Of a stretch of DNA of 64,000 nt, positions 45,289 through 56,209 are shown in pieces. The stretch spans positions 3,410,001 through 3,474,000 of the forward strand of contig NC_018217.1 in the NCBI RefSeq assembly GCF_000219625.1, in the 5' to 3' direction. Numbering within the stretch: position 1 is the stretch's first letter; every line of letters begins with the position of its first letter. The position numbers were made by a program, and so were the translations under genes. This DNA is from Zymoseptoria tritici IPO323 (Eukaryota; Ascomycota; Dothideomycetes; Mycosphaerellales; Mycosphaerellaceae). The notes below the pieces were generated by a model. That model had not been told where the DNA came from. It saw only the letters and a program-made list of their open reading frames with translations, and searched no databases.

Positions 45289-45863
45289 TTTCCTGCTAAG
45301 GTCCACATTGATCAATGGACGGCCACGATCATGTCTGCAGCGAAGAAGCCTCAAGGACGCTGGTAGCCTCATCAGACGAGCCATTGAGCGAGACTAGAGA
45401 CGTTTCTTCCTTCGTCAACGATCAAGATAGCAAGACAAGGTGTGCGCAGCCTGGCCACCTCAAGGTGATCATGCGAATGAAGACTGCTGCTAAATATTCT
45501 GATCCAACATCTCACATTGCAACCAAGCTATCCCATCACTCCACCCGATGTCCACCGGTCAAGAACACAAAAGAATGGATGCTTTCTCACGCTCCAGAGT
45601 CAGAGATTGTCTGTACAATATCTATACCATATCCTACACCTCCCTCACAAAGCTTGCCTCCTTCATACTCTCTTGGTAGAAGTGCAGTTCTGCCTACCCT
45701 CTACTCTCATGGATTAAGAAGTGATGCGAAACCTCCCAAGACTGCCTTCTTCGCCGTCTTGTCTCCGCCAGCTAGGCGTATACATGTGCGAATCTTCACC
45801 CTCTCCATATTCCAGACTCCAGCAATACATGAACGTTGCCCTTCATTCCATACCTTACACGGC
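45289..45863. other. Intergenic, convergent 3' ends
   Basis: Between the ankyrin locus and the MPP-alpha stop codon. No supported gene. It is C/T-rich towards the right, as expected for a 3' UTR. Confidence 0.4.
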
Positions 45864-47606
45864 TCATCTCCTCCCCAACCCCCACTTCTGCACCCTCTCC
45901 TGAATCTCACCCCACCCCAATTCCTTAATCTTGACACCCTCCTCCTCACCCATCTGCAACACCACCGTCGGCGCACCACTCCCATTCCCCTGATTCTGTA
46001 CTCCGCCTCCAAACACCAACTTCGCGACCCTTCTCAAATCCTGCACGGTCACGCTCTCAATCGCCTTGACCATTTCCTTCACCGGCACTCTCCGACCGTG
46101 GACTTGCACTTGCCTTCCCAGATCCTCCAACTCCACCATTCGACTTTCCAAGTTCATCAAGAGAGAAGAACGGAGCTGATTCTTCGCGCGCTTGACTTCG
46201 ATATCGGAAAGTCTGCTGAGCCCTGTCTCGGCGGACAAGAAAGATAGTTCGCGACACATGGTCTCCAACATCCTCGGCACGAAAGTCGTGGCGCAGGCAG
46301 CGGAGATGCCGAAGAGGCCTGAGTCGGTGTATGCGTGGTTGAAGGCTACGCAGTTCTCGACCCAGCCGTATTGGTTGAGGACATTCGTATATAGGCGGGA
46401 GTACATGCCTTTTCCGGGGCCGCCTGCGGAGAAAGAGCCGCCGCCACCGAGGAGGGTTTGGAGGGTTGCGAGGGCGTAGATGTCGGGTGAGCAGATGGGG
46501 AGGGATTCGAAGGCGAGGTGGATGTGGGAGAGGCGTGGGAGGGAGGGGTTGGAGGGGATCGGCAAGGGTGGGAGAGTGAGGAAGCCGCCGGTGTAGTGGG
46601 ATGACTGCGTGTAGGGGATCGGTGCGTCCAGAGGAGAAGGGATAATTTGTGATGGGTCGAGAGGGGAGACTGTTGCCGAGTTGGTGGCTGAGGTGGAAAG
46701 GTTCTTGAGGAAAGGAATTTTGGACATAAGTCGGGAGTCCTTCTGAGGAGGCGTCGAGGACGTCGGGTAAGGCGGCTGAATTTGTTGTGACTTTGCCGAT
46801 GCAGCTTCTGCGGAGGTTGATGTTGTCGATGCCATATCGCCGAAGTATTGCTTGGTGAGTCGGACAGCTTCTTGGTGCTCAACACCAGCATATGCGACGA
46901 CCATTCTCTCGGGCCGGAAGAAAGCTTTGCGATATGCTTCGACGGTCCGGCTGTCGATGCTGTCCAGTCTTTCCTTTGGGCACAACAGAGGATTGCCCAA
47001 TGTGTTATCCTTGTATGCCGCCATGTGTACCAGTTCGGGAAGGATGAGTTCCGGTTTAGACCAGATTTCGCCGATCTCATAATCTGCCGTTTCCAATTGC
47101 CTCGCGACCTCATCTTCTGTAATGTTCGGCTCGCGAATTGTCTCTGCGAGCAATTCAACAGTTTGTGGTACCGCAGAGTTGAATGTTGCAGATTGATACA
47201 TCAAGCTTTCTCTTGACGAGGCACATTGAATGTTTCCGCCCAGATTCTCCATCGCCTCCAGCATTTGGTCTCCGGATCTCTTCTTCGTCGACTTGAATGC
47301 CAGCCTATCGATGATGTGTGAAACTCCTCGCAGTCCCTCCGTCTCGTATCTTGATCCTCCATCGATGTAGACACCTATCCCAGAGAAGTGGCCTGGAAGA
47401 GCTTCCGTCGCGACTCGGATGCCATTGGGGAGAGTGGTGATCTGGTCGAGCTCGGTAGGATCGCGTTCTGAGATCGGTGCTGTACTCGAGGCTGTCGCAT
47501 AGTTTCGTAATCGTGTGGCGGCGGTGTTTCGTATCGATGGAGATGCCGATTTGCACAGTTGGCGAGGGATCGCCAGTGATTTGCTCATGGCGGATGATCG
47601 CAGCAT
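45864..47606 (-). CDS. MAS2: Mitochondrial processing peptidase alpha subunit
   Basis: A single exon; 580 residues from the chosen start MLRSSAMSKSL. It forms the matrix heterodimer that removes presequences. A basic Ser/Arg/Ala-rich presequence (1-55) precedes the M16 fold (ITTLPNGIRVATEALPGHFSGIGVYIDGGSRYE). The catalytic HxxEH of the beta subunit is absent: here the site reads HIIDRLAFK, as expected for the non-catalytic alpha subunit. The glycine-rich loop that grips substrates is present (LGGGGSFSAGGPGKGMYSRL, about 375-395). A Ser/Pro-rich insertion (about 245-330, PYPTSSTPPQKDSR) is longer than in yeast. An ATG 30 codons upstream would prefix polar residues, and another six codons downstream (MSKSLA) is also possible. 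Confidence 0.94.
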   Translation of the reverse strand: MLRSSAMSKSLAIPRQLCKSASPSIRNTAATRLRNYATASSTAPISERDPTELDQITTLPNGIRVATEALPGHFSGIGVYIDGGSRYETEGLRGVSHIIDRLAFKSTKKRSGDQMLEAMENLGGNIQCASSRESLMYQSATFNSAVPQTVELLAETIREPNITEDEVARQLETADYEIGEIWSKPELILPELVHMAAYKDNTLGNPLLCPKERLDSIDSRTVEAYRKAFFRPERMVVAYAGVEHQEAVRLTKQYFGDMASTTSTSAEAASAKSQQIQPPYPTSSTPPQKDSRLMSKIPFLKNLSTSATNSATVSPLDPSQIIPSPLDAPIPYTQSSHYTGGFLTLPPLPIPSNPSLPRLSHIHLAFESLPICSPDIYALATLQTLLGGGGSFSAGGPGKGMYSRLYTNVLNQYGWVENCVAFNHAYTDSGLFGISAACATTFVPRMLETMCRELSFLSAETGLSRLSDIEVKRAKNQLRSSLLMNLESRMVELEDLGRQVQVHGRRVPVKEMVKAIESVTVQDLRRVAKLVFGGGVQNQGNGSGAPTVVLQMGEEEGVKIKELGWGEIQERVQKWGLGRR

Positions 47607-48502
47607 GAGTGGGAGGAGATGGTCGTGTGAGAGTGAATTGAAGTCGGATGTCGTCGAGGAATTTGTGATCGGGAGTCGAAAGTCAGGTTTAGTCATGCTC
47701 TGCCACGTGCGGACGCGTGAATTGAGCCGCCAACTTTGATGGACAACCCTTCAATGTCTTCAACAAACACGAAATCCTCCAATGGCACCGACTTGACCGA
47801 CGAAGTACAACACATATGAGCTACTTCATCGCTTACAGTCTTGCTTGGTCTATATGCGATGCGAGTATATCCGGCGATGACCAACAGAAAAGACATTATC
47901 GTTCCGCAGAGGTCAACAACGCGTACGCAATTCGAAGTACTTCGGTATCTTATTTGACGACGTCGACGGCGTTTGGGTGAACTATGTTGACTCGCGGCAG
48001 CAGCTGTGACACCGCTGCTATGAACTAGGGACGCTGGTATAGATGGTTGACAGCCCAATGCCAGCCTGTTTGACAATCTTGGTTACAGAATTGCTGGAAT
48101 CTGTCGAATTTGTACGATCTGTCCGTCTGTCCGTGTCCTCTTCTCATTTGATCACTTGGTCGTCTAATATCTCCATCAATCGGCGGCAGGTGTCGGGAGG
48201 AAGACGCCTTCAGGGTTCAAAGACGACGCACGCCTAGGAGGTAGGTGGACCACCACGATCCTTCGGCTGGCTAAAGTAGAGCCCAGATCTCCAAGACCAT
48301 ACCTTAATCTTGTCGTGAATGCATGGAACACGACTTTCTTCTTTACATTCACCACCACCCAATTCTACCGCCGACATCCTTCACCACCACCGCCTTCCAC
48401 CACCGCCGCTGCCAACCCCGCATAGGCATCTCCGCCCGCTGATCAAACCTTCCCTTCCCTCAACATCCCGGCACACCTTGATTCAGCTTCACCTCGCCGA
48501 CC
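47607..48502. promoter_or_regulatory. Divergent promoter of MPP-alpha and the FHA-RING gene
   Basis: About 0.9 kb between divergent starts. CA/CT-rich tracts just before 48503 (ccaccaccgccttccaccaccg) look like the 5' UTR of the FHA-RING gene. No other feature. Confidence 0.4.
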
Positions 48503-50377
48503 ATGCTCGGCCCCGCCCAGCCCACCCACCTGGCCAACTTCACCACCGACGCCAGCAACAGCAGTCCGATCACCACTCCCACTCGTCCGAGTCGATTACG
48601 CGGTCTCTCTTACCTCCGCACCTACACCTCAAATCACCTCCACTCCCGCAGCTCAGCCGAACCGCCGCCTCTACCATCTCCACCTCTCACTCGCTCGACG
48701 TCCTCTCCGAACAACGTTCCCACTACTGCCACCTACCTCAACCGATCGCAAGAGAGTCCTAGCAATAATCGCATACACACGGCGGAGAACGGTTGGATCC
48801 CGACCATACAAGGCAGGAGCGGCCTCAATCGGGACTCGCCGCATCCCACTTCTACTTCCACCGACCTGGCGTCGCCCGAACCACAACCCACTATGACAAG
48901 AAGTCGCACGGCGGAATCGATTACAAGTCTTGCCAGAGCTTCGAACGCTCAGCAGTCAGGATTGGAAGATATGGCTGGATCATCCACAGCCGCTGCTGGT
49001 CCGAGTGGTAGAAATGGCACTGCGAAAGATCAATTACCCGCCATTCGATTCATTCCTCATATTGAGTCTCGCTCATCACGACCTTCACTACAGTTCTCCG
49101 CCCTCTCTCGCACGTTGAAATCTGCCAACTCTGTCGTGCGGGTGGGACGTTACTCGGAACGTGACAACACTTCATCCGATCCGAACATCCTACCCGTGGG
49201 CTTCAAATCGAAAGTGGTCAGTCGGCGACACTGCGAGTTCTGGTGCACCGATGGTCAATGGTTCATCAAGGATGTGAAGTCAAGTTCGGGCACGTTTCTC
49301 AACCACGTCCGTCTGTCAAGTCCGGGGGTGGAGAGCAGACCTTTTCCAGTGAACGACGGAGATGTGGTGCAGTTGGGAATCGACTTCAAGGGAGGAGAGG
49401 AAGTCATATTTCGATGTGTTAAGATTCGCGTCGAGTGCAATCGCAACTGGCAAAAGTCATTGAACTCATTCAACAAGTCCGCGCACAAGCGGCTGTTCAA
49501 GAGTGCGCTCAAATCGAAGACGCGGGACTCGGATGCTACCAGTGTCAACTCTTCCGAGTGTTCGATTTGCTTGAACCCTGTGGCGCCATGTCAAGCATTG
49601 TTCGTCGCGCCTTGCAGTCATGTCTGGCACTACAAATGTGTCAAGAACTTGATTCACGGACCGAGTTACCCAAATTTCCTCTGCCCAAACTGTCGATTCG
49701 TGGCAGACCTCGAAGATGATGTGGAGCCGGCAGAAGAGGAAGAGGAGTTTGAGGAGTACGACGAAGCACAAATGGCAGAGGACGAACAGAACGAGGCAAC
49801 ACAACAGAATGGCCAAAATGCCGTCGATCGCCTCCTCGACGCCAGCGGCCCACACCGCGAGAACGATCATGACAATCCCGCGCCTCGAATACAAAGTCTC
49901 GAGCCGACAGGCGATCTCGACGACGACTTCACGCATCTGATCGAGCATGTCTCCCTCGCCGACTCACCTGCAAGCGATGAAACCTCCTCGCAAGCACCAC
50001 ACATCGAAACTCACGACCATGCACCTATGACGCCCTCCCGTTCGGCTCCCATTGCTATACCTGTAAGCTCAACGAGTCGCGCACCCTCAGCAACGAGGAC
50101 AGATTCCATCCGGAGTACGAATCGATCTACAGCCACGGATACCGACAACGAGGATTCGAGGCCGACCACAGGAGGAGGTGGAAGGGAGGGTTTCTCGCTG
50201 GGCAGCAGCGTGGGCATGACGAATGGTCTGATGGGTGGAGTGGATGGCGGACCCATGACGCCGAGGAATGATGTTGGGCCTTGGGTGTTCGACGGCAGTG
50301 CGGGCATGCTGGGAGGTGGTGAGAACGGGAGTTTGATCGGGAGAGCTGTGGGCGGTGATGAAGCCGACAGGGCTTGA
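48503..50377 (+). CDS. FHA-RING E3 ubiquitin ligase, Dma1/Chf family
   Basis: A single exon of 624 residues. An FHA domain (about 210-310: VVRVGRYSERD, SKVVSRRHCEFW, FIKDVKSSSGTFLN) reads phosphothreonine; its key Arg (GRY), Ser-Arg-Arg-His and Ser-Ser-Gly-Thr-Phe-Leu-Asn residues are all present. The RING finger (about 350-396) has CSICLNPVAPC..CSHVWHYKCV..CPNC, a C3H2C3 type. This FHA-then-RING order is that of fission-yeast Dma1 and budding-yeast Dma1/Dma2, which restrain mitotic exit and septation. The first 200 residues (Thr/Ser/Pro-rich) and the last 220 (acidic, then Gly-rich) are disordered extensions, longer than in yeast. The start at MLGPAQPTHL is the first in-frame ATG. Confidence 0.92.
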   Translation: MLGPAQPTHLANFTTDASNSSPITTPTRPSRLRGLSYLRTYTSNHLHSRSSAEPPPLPSPPLTRSTSSPNNVPTTATYLNRSQESPSNNRIHTAENGWIPTIQGRSGLNRDSPHPTSTSTDLASPEPQPTMTRSRTAESITSLARASNAQQSGLEDMAGSSTAAAGPSGRNGTAKDQLPAIRFIPHIESRSSRPSLQFSALSRTLKSANSVVRVGRYSERDNTSSDPNILPVGFKSKVVSRRHCEFWCTDGQWFIKDVKSSSGTFLNHVRLSSPGVESRPFPVNDGDVVQLGIDFKGGEEVIFRCVKIRVECNRNWQKSLNSFNKSAHKRLFKSALKSKTRDSDATSVNSSECSICLNPVAPCQALFVAPCSHVWHYKCVKNLIHGPSYPNFLCPNCRFVADLEDDVEPAEEEEEFEEYDEAQMAEDEQNEATQQNGQNAVDRLLDASGPHRENDHDNPAPRIQSLEPTGDLDDDFTHLIEHVSLADSPASDETSSQAPHIETHDHAPMTPSRSAPIAIPVSSTSRAPSATRTDSIRSTNRSTATDTDNEDSRPTTGGGGREGFSLGSSVGMTNGLMGGVDGGPMTPRNDVGPWVFDGSAGMLGGGENGSLIGRAVGGDEADRA

Positions 50378-50914
50378 GTGAAAATGCGAGCCAGCGGAAC
50401 AAATGGATAGCGGCGACGGTGCCGAAGACGAGATGCATTTAACAGGACCTCGCGGCAGCGAGGGAACACGGAACTTTAATGTGAAGGGTGCGACTTTGAG
50501 CAAGCGTTGGCATGAGCGATATAAGGCGAGCACGGTGGCTATCGAACAAGATTTGATGAGATTCGGTTGTATATGCACAGTGTATCAAAGCTCCGTGTCA
50601 CTCTGGTACACATCTCGACACCAGACTTGGTGTGCGTACCCGAATAACTTCAAGAGAGCTCGACACGGGCATGCACTAGGTAAGGTATGCTTCACCGGTC
50701 ACATTACCCGAACTTTAACCCCGACGCAGCGAAATGACTCAATGTGATCCGACCTTCTGATCCGAAGGAGCTTCCAGATCCAGGCAGCAAGCTTCAACTG
50801 CAACTCTAACTAACACTGCATGAATGATGAGACCGCTTAGGAGCGTTCTCTGCCTCGCAATGTCTCCTTCGACTCCTTCGATAACCACCTTCTACAACAG
50901 AAGTATCGTGATCC
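50378..50914. other. Intergenic
   Basis: 3' flank of the FHA-RING gene and upstream flank of the small broken gene. Nothing recognised. Confidence 0.4.
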
Positions 50915-51333
50915 ATGGCAGGCAGCAACACTACCACAGACCTCCCACCTCCCACAGTCATGATTCCCCCAACAAGCAAAGAAACTCTCGATGACCCTGC
51001 AAAGACACTAGAATGGATCAAAGCGCAGGTGTCACGACTGTACTCCCTCTCGAGCACCTCGCCCGGAAGGGAGTCCGTACCGCTCGACCGAACCACGTAT
51101 CTGAATTTGTATACTGCGATACATCAAAGCAGCACACCCTGGCTCTGGACTTCTACCCAGTCGATCGATGGCAAGTCGATCCGGTCTGGTTGCAAGGCGG
51201 GCCCAAGAGAGACGAAATTCGCGAAAGCGCACACGGCGTCTTTCGCGAGCATGGATGGCCTAGTCTAGCCGCATACCGGAAGAGCGAATGTCTGCAAGCG
51301 CTCAAGAAGGCGCTGGACGAGGTGGAGAGGTGA
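50915..51333 (+). pseudogene. Small gene resembling a cullin N-terminal piece, frameshifted
   Basis: The first frame gives MAGSNTTTDLPPPTVMIPP, then TLEWIKAQVSRLYSLSS and RTTYLNLYTAIHQ; the last part resembles the first helices of cullins (pattern xxxYLxLYTAIHxx), but only about 40 residues. A second frame then gives LALDFYPVDRWQVDPVW..DEIRESAHGVFREHGW..ALKKALDEVER. They join if one C is added to the CCC run at 51137-51139. The total would be about 139 residues, too short for a cullin. It could be a decayed fragment or a short gene of another family. The cullin link is weak. Confidence 0.35.
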
Positions 51334-52524
51334 CCGACTGGCGATTTTGCCTGACTCGTCAAACATGGCTCTGCTCGCGCTCTCTACCGTCGCAAACTCT
51401 AGTGTCCGCCCATGCGAGATTCCGAGAAAGACTATATTAAATTTGAGCAAACGATCTGACCTGAAAACCAGGCGCTCTCTCAGCCGAGCAAATGCCGCTC
51501 TCTCCGTCTGCAATACGTCCTCGCTGGAGTCAGAAATGCCACTCGAGACTGTGGGTTAGCGACCCGAATTTACGAGGTCGACGCTCAAGGCCCCGATTGT
51601 TCGTTGAGTCTATGGTCGGGCTGACTACCTGGAAGTAGATGGAGAAGAGGTGACGTGGGAACGCCAAGTCCAACCTCACCGGCGTTCAAGCTGAACTTCT
51701 GCTCCTCTTCACATTTCGACATTTTTCATCCATTAACAGATATCCAGATTCGACCCATTTCAAGTCAGGACCTCGTGGCCGCTACTTCCCAATAGACGGG
51801 GCATGGAAACCATAGCAAGCCCGCTCGGGATTGAGAGATCGGCAACTGCGACATCAGCTCCTTTCACACCAAGACTCCTGTCCGCAAATCCTAGAAGTGC
51901 AGCCGTGTGTCATTGTGCCAGAAACAAGTACGGCCTAAGTGACCAAGATGCCTAGCAATCGCGAGACCGCTTGTATCGATCTGAAATATATCTCCAAGCA
52001 AGCTCTTCAGGCTTTAGCATTGCATTGCACCACAAGGTGAGAGAAGGCGCTAAGCTTCATATGAGCGGCGGATACAATGACCGCGACCTTTCAAGGCAAT
52101 GCCGAGCTCTGCCTGGGTGCCCAAAACCCCGTAATTAATAGGATAAAGACATCAACTAAGTCCGCTCTCTGCATGTTGACTTCTACCAGATATGGCAACG
52201 CATGTCATCTAATAAAGGTGAGATCCGCATGCTGGCAGCCGCTCGTGTGTTGCCTGTCGCTGTCGACTACGCCGTGCAGCTCGGGAGGCCTTCTCCCGAG
52301 CTCTGTATGGGAAGAAGTGTTTGAGTTGTCCCGCCGCTAGGAGCTTGCCTTGGCTAATAGCTTAGCTAACCTGCACAGCTTCGCTGGACCTTATTGTAGC
52401 TTCCTCGAATCATAGGAAAGAACGCCCGCTCTGTCGAGCTGTAATCTAGAAAATATAATCAGGCCGCACATCCGGACTCAAGTTCATTCTAGCTTTGTTT
52501 ATTGCAATACTACTTTGGACCACC
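51334..52524. other. Intergenic, nothing recognised
   Basis: About 1.2 kb with short frames only on both strands. No repeat, RNA gene or regulatory element that I can support. The promoter of the cyclase gene should be at the right end. Confidence 0.4.
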
Positions 52525-53310
52525 ATGTTTGTCCGCCGCACAATCGCTCGTCTCGCCCTCTCCCGACAATGCCTATCTCACTCCTTTAGCCGCTATTAAA
52601 CCACTCTATCAGCCTCGAAACCTCTCCTCATCGACCCAAGTCGCACTCTCTACTACCGCAGCCCAGCCTACCCTTTCCATCCACCAGTCAACATTACACT
52701 ATGGGACATCCATTAGCCCAAAAAGGCCGGCGACACCATTCTCCGCTCAGCTTCATACGCTATCTCCATGAGCGACCACGCCGGCACTCACGTCGACGCA
52801 CCCAAGCACTTCGACCCCACTCCCGGCGCTCTCTCGATCGACCAAATGCCGCTCACCGACTTCTACACGTCCGCCATATGTCTGGACCTCTCCTACGTCG
52901 AATTGAAGGCCACAATTAGCGTCCGTGAAATGGAGGCAGCCTTGACCGCTTCCGGAGAGGAAATCCAGCCAGGCGACACGATTCTGCTCTACATGGCATA
53001 CAATAAACGCATCCCCTTCAACGATCCCCGCTGGCAGCACGATTTTCCCGGCTTATCGCTTCCAGCAGTGCACTGGCTGGCCGATCGAGGATGTAAGATG
53101 TTCGGCGTTGAAGCTGTTAGTCCGGCGCCGGAGGGAGAGGCGAATTTTCAGGCCCACAATGCTTGTGGTGAGAGAGGGATTACTCACATTGAGGGTTTGG
53201 ATGGATTGGAGCAAGTTGTGGGGAAGGGACGATTCAAGTTCATTGGGTTCCCGTTGAAGATCGGGGAGGGGAGTGGAGGGCCCATGAGAGCGGTGGCATT
53301 TTTTGAGTAA
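52525..53310 (+). pseudogene. Metal-dependent cyclase (kynurenine-formamidase fold), two in-frame stops
   Basis: One frame reads from MFVRRTIARLALSRQ to the final AVAFFE, 261 codons, but is cut by TAA at 52597-52599 and TAG at 52714-52716. Between and after the stops the sequence stays family-like: PVNITLWDIH before the TAG, PKKAGDTILRSASYAISMSDH after it. The core has the metal motif of the cyclase family (Pfam Cyclase): SDHAGTHVDAPKHF, then the second part GDTILLYMAYN, LPAVHWLADRGCKMFGVE and HIEGLDGLEQV. Members hydrolyse amide or lactone-type bonds (for example formylkynurenine). If translation starts at MSDHAG (52768) the product is 180 residues and lacks the first strand. It neighbours the sugar transporter on the same strand. 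Confidence 0.65.
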
Positions 53311-54051
53311 GTCTCTCGCAGGTAAAAAGAGCACAAACGAAGCTTAATGGACGTTCCTCTGGGAAGTCTTGCTTGCGAGCGCCAGCCGATAGCAGAGCGT
53401 TGCTCCAAGGACGAATGACCACGATCAAGATGGCGTTCCGGTCTACACTCCGAACGATCACTTCTCGAGGTTCATCGATGGAAGAATGAAACCAGCACGG
53501 TAATGAGTCCGGATCAACTTTTAGCCACCCACGTGTGTTGGGATATACCCCGTGGGACATCAACCTCAGCCGCTAGCGTGGCTCGTCTTCGACATCGACT
53601 TCAACAACAGTTGTCTTTGCTCATCTGACCAGGAACATGAAGATCTTTCGGAGGACTCCTGGTCTTCGAGAGGAGAGTCGCTACACCATGATCTATTATC
53701 ACGACCCCAAGAACCGCCTTAGCAGCTCGAAATGCTCCACACTGCTGCGTCGCCCGCCAATCTGCGCTGATCATCTGCAAACTTTGCTCGGCAGCCGCCG
53801 ACTCCTCATCTTGGCGTCCAAGAAGAAGCAGTGCAACCAAGTAGAACCCGTACTTCGGTTTGTCGAGAAGAGTAACCCAGCGCTTGGCCCAGCATTGCAG
53901 CGAGGTACCGGCGGTTTGTACCACAGCTCACAATCATATATTACTGAACGCCTATCCACTTCCTTGCCTTTTGTTTCGCTTCCTTTCATCTTCTGTTCGT
54001 TCTTGTCTACTGCCATATTTCCTGTTTCAACACACTGCAGAGACGCCCAGG
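53311..54051. promoter_or_regulatory. Upstream region of the sugar transporter
   Basis: About 740 bp. Just before the start codon the strand is pyrimidine-rich (cttttgtttcgcttcctttc), a common fungal promoter feature. Open frames such as 53601..53924 minus and 53637..54182 plus are without family features. Confidence 0.35.
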
Positions 54052-55944
54052 ATGAGGAGCTGCTACCCTCGTGGAGCGCCTCTGCGCGCAGCCATTTATG
54101 TGGCTTGTTTGTCGGCTTTCCTCTTTTTCGGGCACGTATACCTTGTCACAACGATACGCCAATCCTCCTGCCAAAGCAGTGACTAACAACGACTTTCAAG
54201 TTACGACCAAGGTGTGCTTTCCGGACTCCTCGCGAACCCCTACTTCGAAGCACAATTCAACTATCCCGTACGCTCCCCAATCTTACGATATCATCACCCA
54301 CAACTTACTAAACCTCCCCACCAGGACGATGTCACAACCGGAATCACCGTCGCAAGTTACTGTCTCGGCTGCCTCGTCGGCTGCGCTCTCAGCTTTGCCA
54401 TTGGCGACATGCTCGGTCGCCGCAAGATGATCTGGCTCGCCATGGCCTTGATCGTCGTCGGAGCAACGCTGCAAGCTTCTGCATACTCCCTCGCTCACCT
54501 CATCGTTGGTCGCGTGATCACAGGTTTCGGAACGGGTATTGACTCTTCGACGATTCCGATGTATCAGTCCGAGTTATCGAAGAAGGAGAATCGTGGGCGG
54601 TTGGTTTCTTGGGAGATTTTCTTCATTGGTAGGGTCGAGCTCGTGGTGGAGTTTCTGGGAAAGTCGCTGATCGAGTTCGACTACAGGTATTGGCATTGCG
54701 ACGGCATATTGGATCGACTATGGCTTTTCCTTTGTCGACAGCGAAGCCTCCTGGCGCACGCCTGTCGCCATCCAGCTCATATTCGCCATCGTGGTCATCT
54801 TCGTCGTCTGGGGACTTCCCGAGTCTCCTCGCTGGCTGGCCAAGCGCGGCCGTGATGCTGAAGCAGAAGAAGTCCTGTGTGCCGTATTTGATACGCAACC
54901 CAACGACCCATTCATCGTGGAAGAAATGCGAGCCATCCGTGCAGCGGTTGCCTTGGAGAAGACCGAGGGAAAGAAGGGATATGGCTCGATCTTCCAGAAG
55001 GACATCTTGAAGACCAGGAGGAGAGTTGCATTGGCCTGGTTCGCGCTTTTCATGAATCAGCTGAGCGGGTGAGTCGTTCTCCCGATCCTGTCGCGGTGCA
55101 TGGATGGTCTGCTGACGATGAATAGAATTAATCTCGTGGTCTACTATATGCCCACCGTCCTGCTCGACATCGGGCAGAGCCGCAACAACTCCCTCCTCAT
55201 CGCCGGTGGTGTGCAGCTCATGTTTCCTCTTGGCAATCTGGTTCCGGCTTTCTTCTTGGATCGCATGGGACGACGTCCGACGATGCTCTGGGGCTGCGGT
55301 CTTTTGAGCTTCTGCATGGTCATGATCACGATATTGTTGAGCTTCGGAACGGATAATTTCAATACGTCCTCGGCTTCGATTGCATTCTTCTACTTGGTAA
55401 GTAGGCTCCCTTATGGGGAAGCAGAGCAGTGGACTAAACGGTCATAGTACATGTTGATCTTCGGCGGCACCGTCAACGTCGTACCTTGGGTCTACGGACC
55501 AGAAATTTTGCCGTTGGAAGCTCGTACTCGCGGAACAGCAATCAGTGTCTCATCGCACTGGCTTTGGAACTTCTTCATTGTGATGATCTGTAAGTCTCAA
55601 CCTGAAAATCGTTTGATCGACTGGGAAGCTGACCAAGTCGCGCACAGCGCCTGTCCTGATCAACCGCATCGGCTTTCACACCTACATTATCTTCGCCATT
55701 CTGCTGGCATGCTTTATACCGATCGTCTACTTCTTTTGTAAGCTCTATCCTCCACTCTGTCCCGAGGAACGAACCCAGTACTGACACTCACATAGACCCC
55801 GAGACGTCAAACATCTCCCTCGAGGACATCGACAAGATCTTCCTACCCGAGCACATGCACGATTCGTACACAAATCAGCAGCACGAAGTCTTCGGAGGCT
55901 CGGACTCGAGCAAGGGAGAAATCAATCAGACAGAGAAGGCTTGA
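54052..55944 (+). CDS. MFS sugar transporter, eight exons
   Basis: Exons 54052..54131, 54201..54267, 54325..54628, 54687..55068, 55126..55396, 55448..55589, 55648..55737 and 55796..55944 join to 494 residues. A plasma-membrane symporter or facilitator of the sugar-porter family with 12 helices. Signatures: FFGYDQGVLSG (helix 1), GDMLGRRKMIW (loop 2-3), RGRLVSWEIFF and YQSELSKKENRG, PESPRWLAKRGR (after helix 6), DRMGRRPTM, and PETSNISLEDID after helix 12. Intron 1 is unusual: GG|GCACGT with branch TGACTAAC and acceptor TCAAG, a GC-AG intron; no GT donor keeps the conserved FGYDQ. The substrate cannot be told. The C-terminal tail is hydrophilic, about 40 residues. Confidence 0.9.
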
Positions 55945-56209
55945 GGTATTTTCGTGTACAGCACAACGCGGGCGCGAGCAGAGCTTGCGCTATGTTCATG
56001 TAGAGATGCGACAACAACGTTGTCGCCCACTGCTTCAACATCGATTGCCTTGGAACTCGGACAGTGCTTCATTCAACCCTTCAGCAGAGATGGTATGAAG
56101 TCAGTTGCTGGTCTGCCAAGTTGACTCTCTTATGTGTCTTGCTGTGCCGAAATGCTACAGTGGCTCGTATCTGCAATACATCTAATGTACAGTATGCTCC
56201 AACGGCAGA
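55945..56209. other. Intergenic, convergent 3' ends
   Basis: Short spacer between the transporter and MoaC-module stop codons. Nothing recognised. Confidence 0.5.

Noticed and set aside
45315..46247. 310-codon plus-strand frame at the 3' end of MPP-alpha
   Set aside because: Overlaps well-conserved MPP-alpha coding sequence; His/Pro/Leu-rich shadow.
51001..51333. Functional cullin gene
   Set aside because: Only the first helices are suggested; length and later sequence do not fit.
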